Part shown: positions 18,632 to 28,485 of the stretch, piece after piece
Layout: each line of letters starts with the position of its first letter
How positions within the stretch are numbered: the first letter of the stretch is position 1
From: an uncultured Roseburia sp.
GTDB lineage: Bacteria; Bacillota; Clostridia; Lachnospirales; Lachnospiraceae
NCBI GenBank assembly: GCA_900542495.1
Contig: UQNW01000015.1
Span: 16,516-80,515 of the forward strand
Reading direction: 5' to 3'
Length of the DNA stretch: 64,000 nt
Notes under the pieces: model-generated
The model's database searches: none
What the model saw: only the letters and a program-made list of their open reading frames with translations
What the model was told of the DNA's origin: nothing
Position numbers and translations under genes: made by a program

Positions 18632-19966
18632 GTGGAAGAACAAAAACAAAACGAGCAGACACAGACACCAAAGACAAAAAAAGCAGATGAATTTCATTTG
18701 AAACAGATCACAATTATAGCGTTAGCTATTTTTATTACGTTCTGTTGCTGTATTCTATTTTTCTTTATCATATACCGTTACAATGGGTTCGCAGATTTCT
18801 GGAAGAAACTGACTTACATTTTACAGCCGATCATTATTGGTCTGGCCGTGGCGTATCTCCTGAATCCACTGATGAAGCTCATAGATGGAAAGCTGCTTTC
18901 ACTGCTTCGTAAGAAGATGAAGAGTGAGAAGAAGGCAAAAAGTGTATCCAGAGGACTTGCAATCGCGGGCGCATTATTATTTTTAGTGCTCATTGTTGTA
19001 CTGCTTATTGCGGCAATCGTGCCGTCAATCATCCAGAGTATCCAGAGCATTATTACAACACTTCCGGCAGAAGTACGGTCACTCATCGACTGGATCAATG
19101 ATTTTGCAAAAGGCGACAGCCAGATTGCAGATATTGCAGAGCAACTGATCACACAGGCAAGCAATTTCTTCGAAAACTGGATGAAAAACACCTTGCTTCC
19201 ACAGGCAGAGATTTACATTTCTTCTATCACCAGTGGAGTGATCACCGGAGTGAAGTTTGTGATCAATATTTTAGTCGGACTGATCATTTCCGTGTATGTA
19301 ATGGCAAGTCAGGAGAAGTTCGCAGGACAGGCTAAGAAGATCATATATGCAGTGTTTAAACCGGTCAGAGCTAACGTTGTTGTTGAGACAGTAAGAAAGA
19401 GCAATGAGATCTTTGGTGGATTTATCAGCGGAAAAATCCTTGATTCGGCTATCATCGGCGTGATCGCATATATTGTGCTCGCCATTATGAAAATGCCGGA
19501 TACCATGCTGGTTGCAGTGATCATCGGAGTGACCAATATCATTCCATTTTTTGGACCATTTATCGGTGCGATTCCTTCTTTTATCATTATCGTGCTGCAG
19601 AATCCGATACAGGGATTGTATTTCCTTATTTTTGTCATTATTTTACAGCAGGTGGACGGAAATATCATCGGACCGAAGATTTTAGGTGATTCGACCGGAC
19701 TTTCTTCTTTCTGGGTTGTGTTTGCGATTCTGGTATTCGGTGGTTTATGGGGATTCCCGGGAATGCTGCTCGGTGTGCCGATCATGGCAGTCATTTATTA
19801 CATTGTTTCAAAAGTTGTCACCTACTTTTTGAAAAAACGTGGTATTCCGGAAACAGAGATAGATTATGTAAACCTTGAACGCATTGACAAGCATACAAAT
19901 CAGCCTGTTTATGAAGTGGAAAAAGAAAACAAAAAAGAGGATGAAAAACCGGCAGGGAAAGCATGA
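18632..19966 (+). CDS. AI-2E family (PerM/YdiK-type) membrane protein
   Basis: Polytopic membrane protein of 444 residues in the AI-2 exporter superfamily (UPF0118). A charged cytoplasmic N-terminus precedes the first membrane segment near residue 28-50. The family-typical core follows with IIPFFGPFIGAIPS and DGNIIGPKILGDSTGLSSFWVVFAIL, and the tail is Lys/Glu rich. I chose GTG 18632 because AAGGAG lies eight bases upstream; the ATG at 18584 has no such site. Substrates of this family are varied and uncertain, so the AI-2 name should not be read as a function. Confidence 0.85.
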   Translation: MEEQKQNEQTQTPKTKKADEFHLKQITIIALAIFITFCCCILFFFIIYRYNGFADFWKKLTYILQPIIIGLAVAYLLNPLMKLIDGKLLSLLRKKMKSEKKAKSVSRGLAIAGALLFLVLIVVLLIAAIVPSIIQSIQSIITTLPAEVRSLIDWINDFAKGDSQIADIAEQLITQASNFFENWMKNTLLPQAEIYISSITSGVITGVKFVINILVGLIISVYVMASQEKFAGQAKKIIYAVFKPVRANVVVETVRKSNEIFGGFISGKILDSAIIGVIAYIVLAIMKMPDTMLVAVIIGVTNIIPFFGPFIGAIPSFIIIVLQNPIQGLYFLIFVIILQQVDGNIIGPKILGDSTGLSSFWVVFAILVFGGLWGFPGMLLGVPIMAVIYYIVSKVVTYFLKKRGIPETEIDYVNLERIDKHTNQPVYEVEKENKKEDEKPAGKA

Positions 19967-19972
19967 TAATTT

Positions 19973-20001
19973 TTGACATCTATTTGTGCCTATGATAAAC
20001 T
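19973..20001 (+). promoter_or_regulatory. Promoter for TPR/P-loop gene
   Basis: A perfect -35 TTGACA (19973-19978), 17-bp spacer and TAAACT (19996-20001). A TATGAT overlaps at 19991. Transcription from here rules out the in-frame TTG at 19973 as the start codon of the following gene. Confidence 0.55.
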
Positions 20002-20083
20002 TAAGGTTAACATAGACAAAGCGAAAAGGTACAAAAATAAGTGCCGTAGCATACGCAAAAATGCACAGTTTGAGGTGGCAGAA

Positions 20084-22687
20084 TTGGATAAATATGAATA
20101 CAAATTAAAGCTGGATCAGATGAAATCTCTCACAGCCGAAGGAAAATACGAAGACGCGGCTGAGATTGCAGATACGATCAACTGGCGTAAGATAAAGAAT
20201 ATTAATGCTCTGGTAAAAGTAGGGGAAATCTATGAAAAAGTAGGGCGTTATGATGAGAGCAAGGACGTTCTGCTGACGGCTTATGACAAGTCGCCAATCG
20301 GCAGAATGATCATATACCGTCTTGCTGAGGTGGCGATCAAGACAAAGAGCTTTGATGAAGCAAAAGAGTATTATCAGGAGTTCGTGGAGATCGCGCCGCA
20401 TGATAATTTAAAATACGTTTTAAAATATGAGATAAGCAAAGCGCAGGGTGCAGATATCGGCACCCTTATTGGCATTCTGGAAGAATTGAAAGAACAGGAA
20501 TATTCTGAGGAATGGGCTTATGAACTTGCATACCTGTATCACAAAGCAGGAATGAGCGAGAAATGTATCGAGGCATGCGATGAGCTGATCTTATGGTTTG
20601 GGGAAGGCCCATATGTGGAGCGCGCATTAGAATTAAAGATGCTATACCAGCCACTGACGAAACAGCAGGAAGACAAGTACCGCACATTCCGTCAGAGACA
20701 TGACGGCGTTGTGGAAGTGAGACCGGAAGACCAGTTAGAATCCGGTGAGATCGTGCCGGAACCGGTACAGATCAAAGATGTGAAGATGTCCGCAGAACGT
20801 TTTAATACACAGAATCTGCAGGAAGAATTACAAAAAAGCATGCAGGAGATCATGAATGCCACAGAAAAAGAGGCAGTCAATGATACAATGGATAACATCA
20901 AGAAACTGGTAGAGGATATCCCGTACCTCCAGATTCCATCCGAGAAAGAGGAAGTTCCGCAGGAAGAAGAGATTTACCAGCATATAGAAACGGATGAGGA
21001 GATTGACAATTCCTTAAAATCCAATTTTCAGGAGATGTTAGTGGATGAGGACGGTCAGATGAGCCTTTATATGCAGGGAGGCAGAGTGGCAGAGCCACAG
21101 GTATCCGGACAGATGAGCATTGAGGATGTGTTAGCAGACTGGGAGAAGACCAAGCGTGCCGCAGAGGCAGCACTTCAGGAAGCAGAGCAGAGAAAGTTGG
21201 AGTCTGCGAAGGCGAGAGCACTTCAGGAAGCAGAAGAACTGATGGGACGCCTTGCAGATGTCATTCCGATGTTAGATTCCGGCTTGACACCAAAGGATCT
21301 TTTAGATCAGAAATATCTGAGTAAGGATGGTCAGCCAAACGACAATGCGGTAGCAATGGTTACGAATATGAACCAGATTCTGCAGCAGGAGATTGACCGT
21401 CTGAATGATGAAAATGCACAGATGGATGAACAGCTTGCCGCTGTCGGAGCATCTCCGGTTGGAGATTATATGACAAACGTAGGAGATGCTGCGGCAGAGA
21501 ACATTGTGGCGGCAGGTGTGCAGGAGTTCATGACAGATGAAAAACTCCCGGAGATCGCAATGCCAGAGGGCTTAGACGATATCGACAGCAACTGGGAGGA
21601 AGAAGACTTCGAAGAACTAGATGCCAATCTGCCACAGGAGACAGTAACCTCTTTTGCAGAGCAGACAGAGGGAACGGTGGAGGCTTTTGCTGATTATGCG
21701 AAAGTTGCAGCGGAGGATAGCAGCGATACACAGACTTCGGCAGAAGATGTGGAAGCTGCAATCTTAGCAGAAACAGCACGCCAGATGGCAAAGGAATCCG
21801 TAGAAAAAGAGGAATTACCGGAAATCGAACTGCCGGCTGATCTAGACCTTGGAAAAGAGGAGAAGGAAGAAGAAGTCCTTCCGACGATCGCAGAGCCGGA
21901 GGCATTTGAGACACCGGATACGATCAACAAGCTTTCTAAAGAATTAAAAGAGATTTTTACATATTTTGTACCGATCAAGGGTATGGAAGAACAGCTCTGT
22001 CAGGCACTCACAGGTGCATCCTTACACCTGACAAAAGGAACGACAGCAGGAACCGGAAATATGATCATTCAGGGTGGTTCCGGAAGCGGTAAGACGGTAC
22101 TTGCCACAAGCATGATCAAGGCTTTGCAGAAAGAAACCGGAAAACCAAACGGCAAGATCGGTAAGATCGAGGCATCTGCCTTAAACCAGAAGGACGTCGC
22201 AGCCTTATTGAAAAAAGTGGCAGGAGGCTGTCTGATCATTGAAAAAGCCGGAGATTTATCCAAAGAGACAGCGTTAAAACTCTCTCTGTTATTAGAGCAG
22301 GATAGAAGCGGAGTATTGGTGATCATCGAAGATACCAAGCATGGAATCCAGAAAGCTTTATCCAGAGATGAGGGGTTTGCAGCGAAGTTTTCCGAGAAGA
22401 TCAATATTCCTATTTTTACAAGCGACGAGTTAGTTTCATTTGCAAAATCCTATGCAAATGAATTAGGTTACACAATTGACGAGATGGGTGTGCTGGCTTT
22501 ATATAACAGCATCAGTAATATTGAGCATGCAGACAGGGAGACAACGCTGACAGAGGTAAAAGAGATCGTCGATAAAGCGGTGGCTCATTCAGAAAAGGGT
22601 GGTCTGAAAAAGGCGTTCAGTATTATTACATCCAGAAGATATGATGATGATGATTACATCATTTTGCGGGAGAAAGACTTCGACTAA
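20084..22687 (+). CDS. TPR-repeat protein with C-terminal P-loop domain
   Basis: Protein of 867 residues that I know only as a conserved Lachnospiraceae family. The N-terminal 200 residues form tetratricopeptide-like helical repeats (for example AAEIADTINW, GRYDESKDVLL, SFDEAKEYYQEF). A long acidic, probably disordered stretch follows (about residues 230-610). The last 230 residues carry a P-loop NTPase fold with Walker A GGSGSGKTVLATS near 664-672 and an AAA-like layout. The start is TTG 20084, five bases after GAGGTGG and just before DKYEYKLK, the usual family N-terminus. No function is assigned. Confidence 0.8.
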   Translation: MDKYEYKLKLDQMKSLTAEGKYEDAAEIADTINWRKIKNINALVKVGEIYEKVGRYDESKDVLLTAYDKSPIGRMIIYRLAEVAIKTKSFDEAKEYYQEFVEIAPHDNLKYVLKYEISKAQGADIGTLIGILEELKEQEYSEEWAYELAYLYHKAGMSEKCIEACDELILWFGEGPYVERALELKMLYQPLTKQQEDKYRTFRQRHDGVVEVRPEDQLESGEIVPEPVQIKDVKMSAERFNTQNLQEELQKSMQEIMNATEKEAVNDTMDNIKKLVEDIPYLQIPSEKEEVPQEEEIYQHIETDEEIDNSLKSNFQEMLVDEDGQMSLYMQGGRVAEPQVSGQMSIEDVLADWEKTKRAAEAALQEAEQRKLESAKARALQEAEELMGRLADVIPMLDSGLTPKDLLDQKYLSKDGQPNDNAVAMVTNMNQILQQEIDRLNDENAQMDEQLAAVGASPVGDYMTNVGDAAAENIVAAGVQEFMTDEKLPEIAMPEGLDDIDSNWEEEDFEELDANLPQETVTSFAEQTEGTVEAFADYAKVAAEDSSDTQTSAEDVEAAILAETARQMAKESVEKEELPEIELPADLDLGKEEKEEEVLPTIAEPEAFETPDTINKLSKELKEIFTYFVPIKGMEEQLCQALTGASLHLTKGTTAGTGNMIIQGGSGSGKTVLATSMIKALQKETGKPNGKIGKIEASALNQKDVAALLKKVAGGCLIIEKAGDLSKETALKLSLLLEQDRSGVLVIIEDTKHGIQKALSRDEGFAAKFSEKINIPIFTSDELVSFAKSYANELGYTIDEMGVLALYNSISNIEHADRETTLTEVKEIVDKAVAHSEKGGLKKAFSIITSRRYDDDDYIILREKDFD

Positions 22688-22746
22688 AGAAGAAAGATCA
22701 CAGAGAAGCTGTGATTTAGAGATAGAAGTAAAGAGGGGTAAGGCTT

Positions 22747-24645
22747 ATGGCAAATTTTACGGAATTAGACCGTTATCTGTTCGGTCAGGCGACACATTAC
22801 GAGATTTATCGGAAGCTGGGCGCACATTTTGCAGAGGTAAAAGGAGTTAAGGGAGTATTCTTCGACTTGTGGGCGCCGAATGCGCAGAGAGTTTTTGTAA
22901 TCGGTTCCTTTAATGGCTGGAACGAGACGGCGAATGAGATGGTGCGCTTAGAGCCGGAGACAATGGGAATTTTTGAACTGTTTATTCCGGGTGTGAAAGA
23001 GGGGGAATTGTATAAGTATCTGATTGAGACAAAAGACGGAAAACGTCTGTATAAAGCAGATCCTTATGCGAATTACGCAGAACTACGACCTGGAACAGCT
23101 TCTGCAATTGCAGATATTGATCATTTCAAATGGACAGACAGCAAGTGGATGGAAGAGCGCAAGGCGGAAGAGGATGTTTACGCACAGCCAATGGCAATTT
23201 ATGAAGTTCATCCGGGTTCATGGAAACGTCATCCGGGCAGGGAAGACGACGGATTTTACAGTTACAGGGATCTTGTGACATATCTGATCCCATATGTAAA
23301 AGAAATGGGATATACACATATCGAGTTAATGGGTATTTCAGAATATCCGTTTGACGGTTCGTGGGGATATCAGGTAACCGGCTATTATGCACCGACCTCC
23401 CGTTATGGAAAACCTGAGGATTTTGCGCATTTTATCAATGAGTGCCACAGGAATAAAATCGGCGTGATCTTAGACTGGGTACCGGCACATTTCCCGAAAG
23501 ATGCACATGGTCTGGCTGAATTTGACGGAACCTGTCTGTACGAATATGCAGATCCGAGAAAAGGCGAGCATCCGGACTGGGGAACTAAGATTTTCGACTA
23601 TGGCAAAAATGAGGTCAAGAATTTCCTGATCGGCAGTGCGTTAATGTGGGTGGAGCACTATCATATTGACGGACTTCGTGTAGATGCGGTTGCTTCCATG
23701 TTATATCTGGACTATGGAAAAGAAGAAGGACAGTGGGTGCGCAACCAGTATGGAGATAACAAGAATCTCGAAGCAATCGAGTTTTTCAAACATATCAACA
23801 CACTGATCCTTGGACGGAACCACGGAGCAGTTGTGATCGCAGAGGAATCCACTGCGTGGCCGAAAGTGACAGGACCGGTTGAAGAAGATGGACTGAATTT
23901 TAGTTACAAGTGGAATATGGGCTGGATGCATGACTTCTTAGATTATATGAAGTTAGATCCATATTTCAGAAAGAATAACCACCATAAAATGACATTTGCC
24001 ATGAGCTACAATGAGAGTGAACATTATATTCTCGTATTGTCGCACGATGAAGTGGTGCATTTAAAATGCTCCATGCTCAATAAGATGCCGGGACTTGGCA
24101 GAGACAAATTCCAGAATCTTATGGTTGGCTATGCGTTCATGCTTGGCCACCCGGGCAAAAAGCTTTTGTTCATGGGACAGGAATTTGCACAGCTTCAGGA
24201 GTGGAGCGAGGCAAGAGAGTTAGACTGGTATCTGCTTGAAAATCCGGATCATAAACATATGCAGGACTGGGTAAAAGCGCTTCTTCATCTTTATCAGAAG
24301 AATCCATGCCTTTATGAATTAGACAGCAGCTGGGCAGGATTTGAATGGATCAATGCAGATGATGCAGACCGCAGTATTTACAGCTTTGTCCGCAAGAGCA
24401 AAGACGGCAAGAATAATATGTTGTTTGTATGTAACTTTACACCGGTTGCCCGACCGGATTACCGTGTCGGTGTGCCGAAGAAAAAGACGTATAAGCTGGT
24501 ATTAGACAGTGATTCTGCTGAATTTGGCGGAGAAGGAACCGAGAAACCGGTATCATATAAAGCAGTGAAATCAGAGTGTGATGGAAGAGAGTATTCGTTT
24601 GCATATCCGCTTTCGGGTTATGGAGTGGCAGTGTTTAAATACTAG
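22747..24645 (+). CDS. glgB: 1,4-alpha-glucan branching enzyme
   Basis: Glycogen branching enzyme (GH13, 632 residues) that creates alpha-1,6 branches. The N-terminal CBM48 domain contains VFFDLWAPNAQRVFVIGSFN. The catalytic barrel shows GVILDWVPAHFP, the nucleophile region GLRVDAVASMLYLDY, the acid/base VIAEES and the LSHDEVVH motif. An all-beta C-domain ends the protein. The start has AGAGGGG nearby. No other glg gene is adjacent. Confidence 0.95.
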   Translation: MANFTELDRYLFGQATHYEIYRKLGAHFAEVKGVKGVFFDLWAPNAQRVFVIGSFNGWNETANEMVRLEPETMGIFELFIPGVKEGELYKYLIETKDGKRLYKADPYANYAELRPGTASAIADIDHFKWTDSKWMEERKAEEDVYAQPMAIYEVHPGSWKRHPGREDDGFYSYRDLVTYLIPYVKEMGYTHIELMGISEYPFDGSWGYQVTGYYAPTSRYGKPEDFAHFINECHRNKIGVILDWVPAHFPKDAHGLAEFDGTCLYEYADPRKGEHPDWGTKIFDYGKNEVKNFLIGSALMWVEHYHIDGLRVDAVASMLYLDYGKEEGQWVRNQYGDNKNLEAIEFFKHINTLILGRNHGAVVIAEESTAWPKVTGPVEEDGLNFSYKWNMGWMHDFLDYMKLDPYFRKNNHHKMTFAMSYNESEHYILVLSHDEVVHLKCSMLNKMPGLGRDKFQNLMVGYAFMLGHPGKKLLFMGQEFAQLQEWSEARELDWYLLENPDHKHMQDWVKALLHLYQKNPCLYELDSSWAGFEWINADDADRSIYSFVRKSKDGKNNMLFVCNFTPVARPDYRVGVPKKKTYKLVLDSDSAEFGGEGTEKPVSYKAVKSECDGREYSFAYPLSGYGVAVFKY

Positions 24646-24661
24646 AGGATTGAAATTTAAA

Positions 24662-24692
24662 GGAGTCGGCTTGGAATAGCCGGCTTCTTTTA
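24662..24692 (+). terminator. Intrinsic terminator after glgB
   Basis: GGAGTCGGCT pairs with AGCCGGCTTC over a six-base loop, then TTTT. Confidence 0.7.
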
Positions 24693-24750
24693 TGTTCGAT
24701 TTGTGCTGGTGATATGCCAAAATGATTGTGGCAGCATAGTGATAAGATGT

Positions 24751-25164
24751 CTACAAAACCATGAATAATGTGCCGGCGCCGATCAGAATACATCCGATCA
24801 GGGATTTTACCGTGAAATCTTCATGCAGGAACAGAAAAGCCAGTACCAACGTAATAACGACACTTAATTTATCGATTGGAACAACCTTGGATGCATCTCC
24901 AATCTGCAGTGCTTTGTAATAGCACAGCCAGGATGCTCCTGTTGCCAGTCCTGACAAAATAAGGAATATCCAGCTTTTTCTGCTGATCTGGGAAAGCCCA
25001 GTCTGCGCGCTTGTCAGAAATACCATTCCCCATGCCATAACGACAACCACCACGGTACGGATCGCTGTGGCAAGATTGGAATTGACACCGTCAATACCGA
25101 CTTTGGCAAGAATGGAAGTCAGCGCAGCAAATACGGCGGATAATAAAGCGAAAATAAACCACAT
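24751..25164 (-). CDS. Small EamA-family (DMT) transporter
   Basis: Four- to five-helix membrane protein of 137 residues carrying a single EamA repeat (MWFIFALLSAVFAALTSILAK at the start, PIDKLSVVITLVLAFLFLHE later). Single-repeat members of the drug/metabolite superfamily work as dimers. ATG at 25164 follows AAGGAGA, and I exclude the nine-residue extension to 25191. It is transcribed toward the glgB terminator and diverges from the DUF6240 gene. Substrate unknown. Confidence 0.85.
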   Translation of the reverse strand: MWFIFALLSAVFAALTSILAKVGIDGVNSNLATAIRTVVVVVMAWGMVFLTSAQTGLSQISRKSWIFLILSGLATGASWLCYYKALQIGDASKVVPIDKLSVVITLVLAFLFLHEDFTVKSLIGCILIGAGTLFMVL

Positions 25165-25247
25165 AATATTGTCTCCTTTTGATCTGTTCACAGATCAAGA
25201 TATAAGTATATTATAGCACGTAACAAATATAACACCAGAGTGTGAGG

Positions 25248-25274
25248 TCAAGAAAACAGAAAAAATTCCGATAT
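25248..25274 (+). promoter_or_regulatory. Sigma-D (flagellar) promoter for DUF6240 gene
   Basis: TCAA (25248-25251), 16-bp spacer and CCGATAT (25268-25274) match the sigma-28/sigma-D pattern TAAA-N15-GCCGATAA. It is placed about 45 bases before the ATG and ties the gene to the flagellar regulon. Confidence 0.65.
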
Positions 25275-25320
25275 AAATAACAGTGAAAAGTATGATGATC
25301 CGGACAGGAGATAGAAATAG

Positions 25321-28300
25321 ATGAGAGTAGAACAGCAGAATCAGATTTTAGAGGCAATGCAGAAGAAAGCGGGAACAGAGGTTAAGACGGCTTTCGGGAT
25401 TGTGGCAGAAAATGCGAAGACGACAAAAAGTGTGAGTGGCAAGCAGACATCGGTGCAGATGAAAGATACGACTTATGCGAATCCTGCGAAGGAGGAGAAA
25501 AAGTCCATAGCCGAAAAGATTGAGGAAAGTTCCGAAATGGATGCATTTGACCGCAAGAATCAGATGGCGGTTTTATCGAATACGGCTTCGGAAGAAGACT
25601 ATGCGAAGATGCAGGAGGAAGGTTTTTCTCTGGACTCCACAGATTCGCATACGATCATTACGGTGACGGACAAAATCAAAATGCAGCTTGCAAAAGCAGG
25701 AAAAGAAGTGTTCGGGGATGATCTTGATGCAGCAGAATTAGAGGCAATGACAGGAAGTGCTGCTTTAGCAAGCCAGTTGGAGCAGGCATTCAAAGATGCT
25801 GACCTTCCGGCAACGGATGACAATATTGCAATGAGTGTCGAGGCATTTGAACAGTTACAGATGTTACAGCCTATGACGGATGGTGCAATCAAATATATGC
25901 TGGATAACCAGTTGCAGCCAACGATAGAGAATCTGTATATGGCGCAATTTTCCGGAAGTGCAGCGTATGCAGGACAGACGGCAGAAGATATGGAGGAACT
26001 GTCGGGACAGATTCAGAGTATGCTGGTTTCTATGGGGCTTCCGGTAAATGAAAATACAATGGCTGACTGTCAGTGGCTGATCCAGAATGAGATCCCGCTT
26101 ACAGAAGAAAACCTGACTTACTATGAGGATTTAAAAGCACTGCAATTTCCAATGGATGCATCACAGGCAATGGAACAGATCGCAGATGCGATCACTGCGG
26201 GAAATATGCCAAAGGATGCAATGGTGGCAGAAGGTTACAGTCTGAAAGATCAGGCACAGCGTGCGGCAGATGTGATCAACAATGCCACAGAAGAAGATGT
26301 GGCTTATGTTGTGAACCATGACATGGAACTGACTGTGGATAACCTTGCCAAGGCAGCAGAAAACCGTGGAAAAGATACAGAGAGTGGCACAGGAGATCAG
26401 AACGCTTATACCGATAAGGGCTTAGAACTTCTCACTGCAAAAAGACAGTTAGAGGAAGCACGCTTAGCGATGTCTGCTGAGGCGAACTATGCACTTTTAA
26501 AGAAAGGCATATCCATTGATACAGAACCGTTAGTCAGACTGGTAGATGAATTAAAAAATATGGAGAACCAGTATTACGCGAATCTGCTCGAAGCGCAGGG
26601 GGCAGATGCTTCTCCTGAGAACGTGGCGCTTTTTGCAGAGACAGCCGGAAAAGTGGAACAGTTAGGACAGGTTCCGGCTTATGTGCTCGGTATTCCGGAT
26701 GCGGATGTTTCTACAATTGAGGGAGCTTATGAGCAGGGAAGCCAGATGAAATCTGCACTGGAAAAGGCAGGAGAGCAGTATGAGACATTAATGACGGCTC
26801 CACGTGCAGATATGGGAGATTCCATACAGAAAGCGTTCCGGAACGTAGATGATATTTTAAAAGACCTTGGCATAGAGGCAACGGAAGACAACCGCCGTGC
26901 GGTGCGTATCCTTGGCTACAATGGAATTGACATTACCGAAGAATCCATTTTGCAGATGAAAGCAGCTGATGAGGAAGTACAGCGGATGTTTAAAAATATG
27001 ACTCCGGCAGTTGTCACACAGTTGATCAAGCAGGGAATCAATCCGTTGGAAATGAAGATCTCTGATCTGAATCGTGTCGCAGAGCAGATAAAAACAGAGG
27101 TTTCAAAAGACGAAAATCAGAAATTCAGTGAATATCTGTATAAACTGGAAAAAAATAATCAGATTACCGAGGAAGAACGGAGCTCCTACATCGGAATTTA
27201 CAGGCTGATTCATCAGGTAGAGCAGACAGATGGCGCGGCAATCGGTGCATTAGTCAATCAGGGAGCAGAGATGACGATGAAAAATCTGCTGACTGCAGTT
27301 CGGTCATCACATAAAACGAGCCGCATGGATATTTCTGTGAATGACGATTACGGAGAGACAGAAACGCAGACAACGAGCACCAATTCTATTACAGATCAGA
27401 TTGAGACTGCTTATCAGACGAACTGTATGCGTGATGCATCGGATTTTCTGACACCGGGCAGACTGCAGCAGGTATTTGATAAATATCCGGATTGGCAGAA
27501 TATGACACCGGAGGAGTTCGCAAGGGCGCTTGCGGAGACAGCAGACACGGATGCGGCAGCGGAAAGTGAATATTTGCAGGAACAGATGCAAATGGTACAA
27601 AAAGCAGCTGCTGCTCCGGATGAAATATACCGGATCTTAGAGCAGTTTGATCTGCCAAATACAGCGCTCAATGTCAATGCGTTAAATGCGGTGATGACAA
27701 ACCGGAATCAGTTGTTCCGTCAGATCTTTGGTGAGGAAAGCACCAGCTCAAACCGGGATAAAAAGATTACGGCAGAGGATATAGAAGCTATAAAAGAGGA
27801 TATCATTGAGGATTTTGGAGAGGCAGTTTCAGAGCCGGAAGCGTTAGCCGAAGTGCAGGAGACTCTTGGAAAAGTTGCAGAAAATGTAATGAAAACAATG
27901 ATCTCCAGCGATGAAGTGACCAGCATTGATGTGCGGGAGATGCGTCTGATGCAGGCAAAACTATCCATTAACCAGACATTATCGAAAAAGGAACAGTATT
28001 CCATTCCGGTTCTGGTTGGGGATAAAGTGACCAATGTTTCTTTAAAGATTGTCCGCGGTGTGGAGACAAAAGGAATCGTGGATGTTATGTTAGAGAGTGA
28101 GATGGCAGGAAAAATCGCAGCGACCTTCCAGGCAAAAGAGGAAGGAATCAGCGGTCTGGTTGTGACTGACAGACAGGAGACCAGAGATCTTCTGGCAGAT
28201 CAGATAGGAAATCTGGCGGCTTCCATTCAGGAGGGAAATACAGAGCCGGTGGATCTGCGGGTTGCAGTGGAAAAAGCTCTTGATCTGAATCATTTTTCTG

Positions 28301-28485
28301 GTGTTGCTACCGGAAAGAGTGGAAGTACCACTTCTGTCAATGATCCGGCAGCTTCTGCAAGTGAAGCAAATAAGGATGGACAGTCCACAGAAGGAGAAAA
28401 AGAGGATTCTGTATACAAAGTGCAGACTGCCCGTTTATACCATATTGCGGAAGCATTTTTAAAAACAATCCGGGAATTTGAATAA
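25321..28485 (+). CDS. DUF6240 protein with FliK-like C-terminus
   Basis: Large protein of 1054 residues, rich in Gln, Glu and Ala with no signal peptide. The body has recurring helical units with a shared G/N-[IL]-x-[IL]-T-x-[ED]-[NS]-L signature (IPLTEENL, MELTVDNL, IDITEESI, AEMTMKNL). Near residues 930-1010, GIVDVMLESEMAGKIAATF followed by GLVVTDRQETRDLL resembles the hook-length control (FliK/Flg_hook) fold. A sigma-D promoter precedes it. I infer a role in flagellar export or hook-length control; the DUF assignment is from memory. It ends directly against the convergent amidase gene with no gap. Confidence 0.8.
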   Translation: MRVEQQNQILEAMQKKAGTEVKTAFGIVAENAKTTKSVSGKQTSVQMKDTTYANPAKEEKKSIAEKIEESSEMDAFDRKNQMAVLSNTASEEDYAKMQEEGFSLDSTDSHTIITVTDKIKMQLAKAGKEVFGDDLDAAELEAMTGSAALASQLEQAFKDADLPATDDNIAMSVEAFEQLQMLQPMTDGAIKYMLDNQLQPTIENLYMAQFSGSAAYAGQTAEDMEELSGQIQSMLVSMGLPVNENTMADCQWLIQNEIPLTEENLTYYEDLKALQFPMDASQAMEQIADAITAGNMPKDAMVAEGYSLKDQAQRAADVINNATEEDVAYVVNHDMELTVDNLAKAAENRGKDTESGTGDQNAYTDKGLELLTAKRQLEEARLAMSAEANYALLKKGISIDTEPLVRLVDELKNMENQYYANLLEAQGADASPENVALFAETAGKVEQLGQVPAYVLGIPDADVSTIEGAYEQGSQMKSALEKAGEQYETLMTAPRADMGDSIQKAFRNVDDILKDLGIEATEDNRRAVRILGYNGIDITEESILQMKAADEEVQRMFKNMTPAVVTQLIKQGINPLEMKISDLNRVAEQIKTEVSKDENQKFSEYLYKLEKNNQITEEERSSYIGIYRLIHQVEQTDGAAIGALVNQGAEMTMKNLLTAVRSSHKTSRMDISVNDDYGETETQTTSTNSITDQIETAYQTNCMRDASDFLTPGRLQQVFDKYPDWQNMTPEEFARALAETADTDAAAESEYLQEQMQMVQKAAAAPDEIYRILEQFDLPNTALNVNALNAVMTNRNQLFRQIFGEESTSSNRDKKITAEDIEAIKEDIIEDFGEAVSEPEALAEVQETLGKVAENVMKTMISSDEVTSIDVREMRLMQAKLSINQTLSKKEQYSIPVLVGDKVTNVSLKIVRGVETKGIVDVMLESEMAGKIAATFQAKEEGISGLVVTDRQETRDLLADQIGNLAASIQEGNTEPVDLRVAVEKALDLNHFSGVATGKSGSTTSVNDPAASASEANKDGQSTEGEKEDSVYKVQTARLYHIAEAFLKTIREFE

